This document shows, one piece after another, positions 1-6,622 of a DNA stretch of 26,759 nt; the stretch's first letter is position 1; each line of letters opens with the position of its first letter. Where the stretch lies: positions 1 to 26,759 of the forward strand of contig JANNPJ010000532.1 in assembly GCA_031400005.1 (NCBI GenBank), written 5' to 3'. The position numbers and the translations under genes were made by a program. This stretch comes from JANNPJ01 sp031400005. GTDB lineage: Bacteria; Actinomycetota; Actinomycetes; Actinomycetales; Kineosporiaceae. Below the pieces are notes generated by a model. It ran no database searches and was not told where the DNA came from. It saw only the letters and a program-made list of their open reading frames with translations.

Positions 1-440
1 ATCAGTTTCAGCCGGTGCGCGTACCAGGCGCCTTGGATCCCGGCGGTGCGGTCCAGATCGGTGAGCAGGTGGTAGTCGCTCAGGTGCGGGATACCGGCAT
101 CGGCGGCGGCCAGCGCGATCGTTGAGGAAGCCACCGACATCACCGTCGGGGCGGGCAGCGGCCCCGGCCCGAACTCGGACTCGGACTCGGGCTCGGGTTT
201 GGTTCCGGGTTCGGGTCCGGGCTCGGGGCCCGGGACGGACTCCGCGTCGGATGGAGGTCTGGGAGCGGGCAAGGTGATGACGACGGTGTGGCCGGTGTGA
301 CTGTCACCGTTCCGGCGGCGACCGGTCGAAGGGCCGGTGTTACGGCTGCCGGTTTGGCCGCTGCCGGGCGGAGGGCTACTGGCGTCGCCGCTAGTCGGGA
401 GCTTGTTACGGCGGTCTCGGGGTTCAATGTGTTCGATCAT
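1..440 (-). CDS. Unrecognised protein, N-terminal part only (runs off the left edge)
   Basis: An open minus-strand frame starts at ATG 440 and continues out of the window, giving 146 codons; its first residues are MIEHIEPRDR. The preceding in-frame stop lies about 70 bases upstream, and no strong ribosome binding site is visible. Residues 15-48 are rich in Ser, Gly, Pro and Arg. Residues 50-60 contain a short hydrophobic stretch (GHTVVITLPAP). Residues 66-98 form a Pro/Glu/Gly linker built from PEPGPEPG-like units. From residue 101 the composition becomes ordinary globular: an Ala-rich helix-like segment is followed by HLSDYHLLTDLDRTAGIQG. I do not recognise the family. A disordered Pro/Glu linker followed by a helical domain would fit a DNA-associated or mobile-element protein, but no catalytic motif is visible in the part present. 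Two perfect DnaA-box words lie 50-80 bases upstream of the start. Confidence 0.6.
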   Translation of the reverse strand, partial: MIEHIEPRDRRNKLPTSGDASSPPPGSGQTGSRNTGPSTGRRRNGDSHTGHTVVITLPAPRPPSDAESVPGPEPGPEPGTKPEPESESEFGPGPLPAPTVMSVASSTIALAAADAGIPHLSDYHLLTDLDRTAGIQGAWYAHRLKL

Positions 441-490
441 ACGTTCGAGCCTACCCAATGGCCGCGAACCGTCAACCGTCAAATGAAATC

Positions 491-519
491 TGTGGATAAC
501 CTAAAATGGTTGTGGATAA
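491..519 (-). other. Pair of perfect DnaA-box words in direct orientation
   Basis: TGTGGATAA, the complement of the consensus DnaA box TTATCCACA, occurs at 491-499 and again at 511-519, so the two copies are 20 bp apart on the same strand. They lie in an AT-richer patch just upstream of the left-edge gene. Two boxes without dnaA, dnaN or a larger box cluster do not make a chromosomal origin. They could titrate DnaA or make a nearby promoter respond to it. Confidence 0.55.
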
Positions 520-907
520 ACACTTTTGCCAATAAACCCCGGCTAGGCTCGCCCGCGTGGTCATCTGGCTGACCGCAGGCCGAGCGGTGTTGTGAGGCGC
601 GCCTCGGGAGGGCTGTCCGATGGGGTGTGCCGTCGGAAGGGTCTGCGAGCCGCCGCACACCACCATGTCGTCAAGATCGGCCAAGGCGGGTGAAGCCATT
701 GAGGACCCTGCTGGGTTATTGGCTGAGCCCAAGCCCTCGTGATCATGCACAAAGTGACACGTCCGCTGCACCCTCGACTTCGTCGCGCGTAATGACCCCC
801 TAACCGGGTCAAACCGCGCGACCACTTCGACGCAGCCCTCGAGCAACCGTGCAGGATCACGGCAAATGGAGGTCTCCTTCGCCGCAGACGGGGAATTGGC
901 CAGCAGG

Positions 908-1125
908 GTCATTGAGGCGGTGAAGCCATTGAGGCGGGGAGCCATGAGGTGGAGGTCATTGAGGTGGGAGGTCATTGAGGTGGGGAGGCCAATTGAGGTG
1001 GGGAGGCCATGAGAGGGGGAGGTCATTGAGGTGGGGAGGCCATGAGGCGGGAGGGCATTGAGGCGGGGAGGCCGTCAAGGTGGAGGGCGCAAGCGTAAAG
1101 GGGGAGGGCGCAAGCGAAGGAAGGC
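908..1125. repeat. Degenerate G-rich tandem repeat array
   Basis: About ten copies of a roughly 17-19-base unit resembling CATTGAGGTGGGGAGGC follow each other with small insertions and deletions. The array fades into two copies of GGGCGCAAGCG near its right end. An isolated piece (GGTGAAGCCATTGAGG) occurs at 690-705 and again at 919-934, which ties the array to sequence outside it. There are no constant-length spacers, so this is not a CRISPR. The strand is strongly purine-rich. Confidence 0.8.
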
Positions 1126-1372
1126 TGTTGAAAGTGCGAAGGGTTGAGGCCGCAACTATTTCATCGTCGGGTGGCGGTGGCTAGACTGCGGTGCTCCATG
1201 ATCGATGCTGTGCCGATGACGATGGCAGCCGACGACCGCCGACGGCTGATGCCGGCTGATGCCGGGAACCGACGGGAGATGTCGTGACAAGGACTGCCGT
1301 GGTCAGGGCTGCTTTGGTGAGGACTGCTGGAGTGACTGCACGTGTCTCATGCCCGCTCGAGTTGGCTCCTCG

Positions 1373-2383
1373 ATGACCCACCGACCGGTGAAAGTTGCTG
1401 TGCTGGGGGCTGGTTCGTGGGGGACGACGGTCGCCTCGCTGGCTGCGGGGAACGTTCCGACGGTGCTGTGGGCGCGGAACCCCGAGGCCGCTGAGGAGAT
1501 CAATCAGCGGCATCGGAACAGCCGGTATCTGCCGGATCTCGACCTGCCCGAGAGTTTGACCGCGACGTCCGACTTGGAGAAGGCGGTGTGGGACGCCGAC
1601 GTGCTGGTGGTCGGCGTTCCTTCCCACGGATTCCGGAATACGCTGATCGAGGCCGCACCGTTCGTCCGGCCGTGGATACCGGTGGTCAGCCTGACCAAAG
1701 GGCTGGAGCAGGAGACCGATCTGCGGATGACGCAGGTGATCGAGGAAATCCTGCCTGGGCATCCAGCCGGTGTGCTGGCCGGGCCGAATCTGGCCCGCGA
1801 GGTGCTCGCCGGGTACGCGGCGGCAACGGTGATCGCGATGGCGGACGAGCAGGTCGCCCGGTCATTGCAGGGCATTTTCGCCAGCCGGGCCTTCCGGGTC
1901 TATCGCAGTGACGACGTCCTCGGGTGCGAGATCGGTGGCGCGCTGAAGAATGTGATCGCGATCGCGGCGGGAATCGGTATCGGGCTCGGCGTCGGGGACA
2001 ACACTCGGGCCATGGTGATCAGCCGGGGTCTGGCTGAACTCACCCGTCTCGGCAGCGCGATGGGTGGTGACCCGCGGACATTCTCCGGTCTGACCGGGCT
2101 CGGAGATCTGATGGCCACGTGCATCAGTCCACTCAGTCGCAACCGCAGAGTCGGCGAACTGCTGGCCGCCGGCCGCACCGTCCAGCAGATCACCGATGAG
2201 ATGACCATGGTGGCCGAGGGCATCAAGACCTGCCGGGTGGTGATGAACCTGGCCGAGCGACTGGCCGTCCCGATGCCGATCTGCGCCGAGGTCAATGCCG
2301 TCGTCCATCATGGCCGCACGGCGCAGGAGGCCTATCGTGGTCTGGGTCGAGTAGCTCCCGGGTCAGAACATGGCCCGGTCTGA
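1373..2383 (+). CDS. gpsA: Glycerol-3-phosphate dehydrogenase [NAD(P)+]
   Basis: This cytoplasmic enzyme reduces dihydroxyacetone phosphate to sn-glycerol 3-phosphate, the backbone for phospholipid synthesis. The N-terminal Rossmann motif GAGSWG is at residues 12-17, followed by the family blocks GPNLAREV, the lysine-bearing GGALKNVIAIAAGI and GLTGLGDLMATCISPLSRNR. From the ATG at 1373 the product is 336 residues, the usual GpsA length. The frame is open further upstream to 1259, but that extension is Cys/Asp-rich and unlike the family, so the internal start was chosen. An ATG at 1349 is an alternative. The aldo/keto reductase gene follows 32 bases downstream and may be cotranscribed. Confidence 0.93.
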   Translation: MTHRPVKVAVLGAGSWGTTVASLAAGNVPTVLWARNPEAAEEINQRHRNSRYLPDLDLPESLTATSDLEKAVWDADVLVVGVPSHGFRNTLIEAAPFVRPWIPVVSLTKGLEQETDLRMTQVIEEILPGHPAGVLAGPNLAREVLAGYAAATVIAMADEQVARSLQGIFASRAFRVYRSDDVLGCEIGGALKNVIAIAAGIGIGLGVGDNTRAMVISRGLAELTRLGSAMGGDPRTFSGLTGLGDLMATCISPLSRNRRVGELLAAGRTVQQITDEMTMVAEGIKTCRVVMNLAERLAVPMPICAEVNAVVHHGRTAQEAYRGLGRVAPGSEHGPV

Positions 2384-2415
2384 GCAGGTGAGTCTGAGGA
2401 TCTAAGGTCGGGCGC

Positions 2416-3402
2416 ATGGAAAAGCGAACTCTGGGCAGGACCGGCCGGTCCGTCGGCGTTGTCGGGCTCGGCGCGTGGCAGCTTGGCGCAGACTGGGGCG
2501 AGGTCGACGAGGCGGACGCGATGGCGACGTTGCACGCCGCAGTCGAGGCCGGAGTCACCTTCATCGATACCGCCGACGTTTATGGTGACGGCCGTAGCGA
2601 GCGACTGGTCGGCCGATTGCTCAAGGAGGTGCCAGACGCCGGCCTGACCGTCGCCACAAAGATAGGACGACGTGCGGACCCGTTCACGCCGGAGTCGTTC
2701 ACCAAGGAGAACTTCAAGGCGTGGCTCGACCGCAGCCGGTCCAATCTTGGCGTCGACACCATCGACCTGGTGCAGTTGCACTGCCCGCCGACCCCGGTGT
2801 ACTCGATGGACTCGGTCTATGACGCGCTGGACCACCAGGTGGCGAAAGGTCGGATCGCCGCGTACGGGGTGAGTGTGGAGACCTGCGCCGAAGCCCTGAC
2901 GGCGATCGCTCGACCGGGAGTAGCAAGTGTCCAGATCATCCTGAATTGCCTGCGGCAGAAGCCGTTAGAGCAGGTGTTGCCCGCGGCGCACTCCGCCGGG
3001 ATTGCGATCATTGCCCGCGTGCCGCTTGCCAGTGGCCTGCTCACCGGCAAGTACGACGAGAACACCACCTTCCCAGCCGATGACCACCGCAACTACAACC
3101 GCGCCGGTGCGGCCTTCGATGTCGGCGAGACGTTCGCGGGCGTGCCGTTCGACGCCGGAGTCCAGGCCGCGCGCAAACTGTCGCTCGCCGTGCCGGACGA
3201 CGCGACTACCGCGCAGACCGCACTCCGCTGGATCATCGACCAGCCGGCGGTGAGCGTGGTGATTCCCGGTGCCCGTTCGCCCGAGCAGGCCCGAAGCAAT
3301 GCCGCCGCTGCTGACCTGGCCGAACTCAGTGACGACGTCCGTGGTGCGATTCGGAGGATCTACGACGACGACATCAAGCCGCTGGTCCAGGACCGCTGGT
3401 AG
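2416..3402 (+). CDS. Aldo/keto reductase
   Basis: An NAD(P)H-dependent oxidoreductase of the aldo/keto reductase superfamily (TIM barrel), 328 residues, a normal length. The catalytic tetrad is visible as Asp51 and Tyr56 (FIDTADVYGDG), Lys82 (VATKIGR) and His122 (LVQLHCPP). The C-terminal cofactor segment VVIPGARSPEQARSNA is also typical. The opening MEKRTLGRTGRSVGVVGLGAW is the standard beta-strand start of the family, which supports the ATG at 2416. The subgroup resembles the bacterial YghZ/general stress type, but the substrate cannot be told from sequence. It lies between gpsA and a serine hydrolase on the same strand, with only a few bases to the next start. Confidence 0.9.
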   Translation: MEKRTLGRTGRSVGVVGLGAWQLGADWGEVDEADAMATLHAAVEAGVTFIDTADVYGDGRSERLVGRLLKEVPDAGLTVATKIGRRADPFTPESFTKENFKAWLDRSRSNLGVDTIDLVQLHCPPTPVYSMDSVYDALDHQVAKGRIAAYGVSVETCAEALTAIARPGVASVQIILNCLRQKPLEQVLPAAHSAGIAIIARVPLASGLLTGKYDENTTFPADDHRNYNRAGAAFDVGETFAGVPFDAGVQAARKLSLAVPDDATTAQTALRWIIDQPAVSVVIPGARSPEQARSNAAAADLAELSDDVRGAIRRIYDDDIKPLVQDRW

Positions 3403-3405
3403 CTC

Positions 3406-4664
3406 GTGGACTCGTTACGCGTGAGTACCGCAGTGGATACCGAACCGGAGGCGGTCGGATTCGATGCCGACCGGCTCGCTGCGGTGGGCCGCTTTCTCCG
3501 TCGGTATGTGGACGACGGGCGGTTGCCGGGGTGGTCGCTGCTGGTCAGCCGGCACGGCCGAATTGCTGACGCCTCGATATACGGGCGACGGGATCTAGAA
3601 GCCGATCTGCTCATCGAGCCGGACACCCTGTTCCGGATCTACTCGATGACCAAGCCGATCACCTCGGTGGCCGCGATGATGCTCTATGAGCAGGGCGCGT
3701 TCGACCTGAACGACCCGGTCAGCCGCTTCATCCCGGCCTTTGCCGAGCCCCGGGTGTACGTCGGTGGTCCGGCCAATAACCCGGCCACCGTGCCCGCCGT
3801 CGAACCGATCCGGATGCGTCATCTGCTCACCCACACCTCCGGTCTGACCTACGGCTTTCACCGAGTGCACCCGGTGGACGAGATCTACCGAAGGCAGGGA
3901 TTCGAGTGGGGTGCACCGGTCGGGATGGATCTGGCCACCTGCTGCGAGTCCTGGGCGAAGATGCCGCTGCTGTACCAACCGGGTGCCGAATGGGTCTATT
4001 CGATCGCAACCGACGTGCTCGGCCGGGTGATCGAGGTCCTCTCCGGACAGTCGCTTGATCAGTTCTTCCGGACCCGGATCCTGGATCCGCTCGGAATGAC
4101 TGACACCGGTTTCACCGTGCCCGCGGACCGGCAGGATCGGCTGGCCGCCCTGTACACCCCGGATCCGGACACCGGCGCGGCCTCCCGGTACGACACGATC
4201 GGCGTCGCAGCGATCAAGGGTGACCGGTTCCTGTCCGGAGGGGGCGGCCTGGTCAGCACGATCGGGGATTATCACCGGTTCGTCCAGTTTCTCTTGCGGG
4301 GCGGCGAATCGGAGACCGGCGTCCGCCTGCTGGGGGACCGCACCCTGAGTTACATGACCCGCAATCATCTGCCCGGTGGCGTCGATCTGACCACCTACGG
4401 CCGGCCCTTGTTCGCCGAGACCCGCTACGACGGGATGGGCTTCGGCCTCGGGTTCTCCGTGCTGATGGATCCGGTGGCCAACGGCACCATCGGTACCGCT
4501 GGCACGGTGGCCTGGGTGGCGTCGCGAGCACCTCGTTCTGGGTCGACCCGGCGGAGGATCTGGCGGTGATCTTCATGACTCAGTTGCTGCCGTCCAGCAC
4601 ATATCCGGTTCGCCAGCAATTGCGGCAGTTGGTCTATGCGGCGCTGACAGGCTCGTCAGGCTAG
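3406..4664 (+). pseudogene. Serine hydrolase (class C beta-lactamase family) with a frameshift near the C terminus
   Basis: The N-terminal 370 residues are a clear beta-lactamase/esterase EstB-type serine hydrolase. The nucleophile motif SMTK is at residues 80-83 and the YS pair (WVYSIATDV) at 198-199, with the family block RHLLTHTSGLTYG between them. The GTG start at 3406 lies just after the stop of the upstream reductase. In the starting frame the protein ends at 4569 with an Arg-rich tail foreign to the family. In the neighbouring frame from 4518 to the TAG at 4662-4664, the expected C terminus appears: GVASTSFWVDPAEDL, then FMTQLLPSSTYPVRQQL. One G is missing from the GGG run at 4514-4516. 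Restoring it gives 419 residues. The cause is either a true mutation or an assembly error in a G run. Confidence 0.85.
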
Positions 4665-4699
4665 ATCAAGGAAGCCCGGCGAAATGTCGAAAGTGCAGT

Positions 4700-5788
4700 G
4701 TGGAGTGGGTGCGTTTCCAGCTTGAACCTCGTGACGAGCGGAATGCTGCCCGGACCGCGGCGTGGATCAGCCTGGTGTCCGCCGTCGTCATCACGGTCTC
4801 GAACCTGCTCATCCCGCTGTCGCTGAGCGACCGGGTGAAAGCGATCGTGCTCACCGTGCCACTAGTCGTCATCGGCGGTCTGCTCATCTGGCCGGGCTTC
4901 CGGCACAAGGCGGTCCTGGTGTTGGTGTCCCCCTTGCTTGGGGTCATCATCACGGCCGGGCTCAATCTGGCCACGCATGACGTCTCGGCCGGAGCGCAGG
5001 TGGGGTTCTGCCTGCCGGTGCTCTTCGGTGCATCGCAACTGCGGTTCCTCGGTGCCTGCCTGGTAGCGGTAGCGGCCATCGTCGGGGACGCCATCGTCGT
5101 TTCGCAGTTGCGCCCGAACGGCGGTGGGGTCGTTGACGTCGTCAACTTGTCCCTGGTCCTGCTGCTGATGACCGGGCTGCTGGTGCAGGCCGGACGGCGG
5201 CAGGATCGGCTGGTCGCGCTGCTGGAGAGCCAGGCGTCTCTCGACCCGCTGACTGGTCTGGTCACCCGGCGGATACTGGACGACGCGGTGCGGCAGGCGC
5301 TCGCCGAGCCGACCGGTCGCGCTGGGACGGCGCTGATCCTGGTGGACGTTGACCACTTCAAGTCGATCAATGACACCTACGGACATCCCGTGGGGGATGA
5401 CGCCCTGGTGCACATCGCGCGGGTTCTTGGCCGGCATTCCCGCCCGGACACGGTGATCAGTCGGCTGGGTGGGGATGAGATTGCGGTGCTCCTGGTCGGC
5501 TGCACGGAGGAAGTAGCGCAGAAACGGGCGTACGAGTTCCTGCAAGCGATGCGGGACAACCCGCTGACGTTGTCCGGCGGGACCGAGCTGACCATCTCGA
5601 TCAGCATCGGGCTGGCGCATTCGCCGTCCAGTGAGTCACATCTGCGGGAGCTGTACGCGGCCGCTGATGCCTCGCTGTACGAGGCTAAGCGCAGTGGCCG
5701 TGGCCGGGTCGGTCGGTGCTCAGCCGGCTTTCCGATGTTCGAGGGACCACCGATCATGGCCGACTCAGATGGCGTTCCGGTTCGCTGA
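4700..5788 (+). CDS. Membrane GGDEF protein, probable diguanylate cyclase
   Basis: The 362-residue product has an N-terminal membrane region (hydrophobic stretches near residues 20-40, 47-64, 71-90, 99-133 and 147-163) and a C-terminal GGDEF domain (about 176-340). This domain makes the second messenger cyclic di-GMP from two GTP. The metal and substrate motif DVDHFKSINDTYGHPVGDD is present at 215-233. The signature is GGDEI (257-261), a variant usually compatible with activity. The inhibitory I-site RxxD five residues before the signature is not conserved, because Ser replaces Arg at 247, so product inhibition may be lost. There is no EAL domain. The start is a GTG at 4700. The stop codon directly abuts that of the convergent gene. 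Confidence 0.9.
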   Translation: MEWVRFQLEPRDERNAARTAAWISLVSAVVITVSNLLIPLSLSDRVKAIVLTVPLVVIGGLLIWPGFRHKAVLVLVSPLLGVIITAGLNLATHDVSAGAQVGFCLPVLFGASQLRFLGACLVAVAAIVGDAIVVSQLRPNGGGVVDVVNLSLVLLLMTGLLVQAGRRQDRLVALLESQASLDPLTGLVTRRILDDAVRQALAEPTGRAGTALILVDVDHFKSINDTYGHPVGDDALVHIARVLGRHSRPDTVISRLGGDEIAVLLVGCTEEVAQKRAYEFLQAMRDNPLTLSGGTELTISISIGLAHSPSSESHLRELYAAADASLYEAKRSGRGRVGRCSAGFPMFEGPPIMADSDGVPVR

Positions 5789-6541
5789 CTACAGGACGCT
5801 CGGTATCGACGCTAACCGGACCCGCGTGTTGTCATATTCGGTAATGGAGTAAGCGGCGAGCGCCACTGTCACATCGATCGGCCAGCCCTCCTCGCGGCTC
5901 TCGACCGAGATGTCCGGGTGATTGCCGAATCGTCCCTGAAAGAACAGTGTCAGCAGCTGTTCTGGAATTTCCTGCTGGGCCTTGCCACCAGCATCGTGCA
6001 ACACCGTGTCGTTATGGTCACTTTGGTCGTTATGGCCGTCGGTGACGTGGTGCTTGTCGTCCGGCCTGTCGTCGTCCTGAAGTGACACGAGGAACCGGCC
6101 GAGCGACAGATTCACTTCCATCAGAATCTGCGCGAAATGCGGAGGATCTGAACATCCGCCCAGGAAAGTGAATCCGGGGCTCGCGCCGAACCAGTGTGGC
6201 GGGACATCGGACAGGTGCAGGAGGTGCAGGCCGAAATAATCACCGGTAGAAATCGGATCATCGAAGGCGCGGAGGTTGCCGTCGCCGACGACGATCACGT
6301 ACTGGTCCAGCGGCACGCGTGGGTGAGCTTCAGTGATCACCTCCCGGTAGAACCGCATCCGTGGGGCCAGGGACTTTCGGACGTCACGGACGCACTCGAC
6401 GTGCGCCAGGCCGCCCGTCGAAGTCTCGAAAACCCACAGGTCCGCTGGTCTAAGGACGAAGTCTGGGGACATCTGCGGCAGGAACCTCATCGCCCCACTG
6501 GTCGGCCGCCCGACGAGACGAGGGTAGCGTGTTTCACTCAT
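5789..6541 (-). CDS. Hypothetical protein with an Rpn/PD-(D/E)XK-like N-terminal region
   Basis: The 250-residue product (ATG at 6541; an in-frame TTG at 6559 adds six residues) has no confident family match. The order PDFVLRPADLWVFE (26-39), LAHVEC (45-50), RMRFYREVI (61-69) and YVIVVGDG (81-88) resembles Rpn-type recombination-promoting nuclease proteins. Those carry a D...E/HIEFQ-like core, then an Arg-rich helix and a beta strand. Candidate acidic residues are Asp34, Glu39 and Glu49. Residues 156-185 are an Asp/His/Asn-rich low-complexity insertion that partly arises from an 18-bp duplication in the DNA. A DnaA-box word lies 40 bases upstream of the start. Its stop directly abuts that of the GGDEF gene, leaving no space for a terminator. 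That the gene is real is fairly sure; its function is a guess. Confidence 0.6.
   Translation of the reverse strand: MSETRYPRLVGRPTSGAMRFLPQMSPDFVLRPADLWVFETSTGGLAHVECVRDVRKSLAPRMRFYREVITEAHPRVPLDQYVIVVGDGNLRAFDDPISTGDYFGLHLLHLSDVPPHWFGASPGFTFLGGCSDPPHFAQILMEVNLSLGRFLVSLQDDDRPDDKHHVTDGHNDQSDHNDTVLHDAGGKAQQEIPEQLLTLFFQGRFGNHPDISVESREEGWPIDVTVALAAYSITEYDNTRVRLASIPSVL
6008..6043 (-). repeat. 18-bp in-frame tandem duplication inside the hypothetical gene
   Basis: GTCGTTATGGTCACTTTG (6008-6025) is followed directly by a diverged copy beginning GTCGTTATGG (6026-6043). It encodes part of the Asp/His/Asn-rich insertion (HNDQSDHND). The 18-bp period matches duplications in purU and in the ferredoxin reductase gene. 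Confidence 0.7.
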
Positions 6542-6580
6542 GACGGCAGTCTTGCGCAAGCCAGCGACAAGCCTGTGAAG

Positions 6581-6589
6581 TTATCCACA
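6581..6589 (+). other. DnaA-box word
   Basis: A perfect TTATCCACA lies in the 81-base gap between the start of the Rpn-like gene and the end of the dimethylglycine oxidase gene. A weaker relative, CCATCCACA, follows at 6612-6620. The resemblance to the setting of the pair at 491-519, upstream of another unrecognised minus-strand gene, is the only reason to list it. Confidence 0.35.
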
Positions 6590-6622
6590 GCAAGGGCTTT
6601 CAGTAATCCGGCCATCCACAGG

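Larger units (their letters stand above)
441..1372. other. Long intergenic region without a supported gene
   Basis: Between the left-edge gene and gpsA lie about 930 bases in which no reading frame looks coding. The open frames here translate to low-complexity or Ser/Arg-biased text without recognisable motifs. The region holds two direct DnaA-box words (491-519), a copy of the dispersed word GTGATCATGCAC (739-750) and a variant of it (849-860), and a G-rich degenerate tandem array (908-1125). One repeat element of that array also occurs alone at 688-705. Local GC skew and lower codon regularity suggest decayed or repeat-derived DNA. Confidence 0.6.

Noticed and set aside
1..440. Assignment of the left-edge protein to the DUF222/13E12 HNH family
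   Set aside because: The Pro-rich linker and upstream TGTGGATAA words brought this family to mind, but none of its hallmark residues are visible in the 146 codons present.
491..519. Possible chromosomal origin of replication
   Set aside because: Only two DnaA boxes are present and there is no dnaA, dnaN, parA or rpmH context.
472..1026. Open frame of 184 codons on the minus strand
   Set aside because: It crosses the tandem array and the DnaA-box pair, its translation shows no domain, and it depends on repeat-derived Thr/Ser/Pro text. A decayed gene is possible, but nothing supports it.
908..1125. Possible CRISPR array
   Set aside because: Units vary in sequence and length, there are no unique spacers of constant size, and no cas genes are near.
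1259..1372. N-terminal extension of gpsA to the ATG at 1259
   Set aside because: The extra 38 residues are Cys/Asp-rich and unlike GpsA, and the ATG at 1373 gives the normal length and start of the Rossmann domain.
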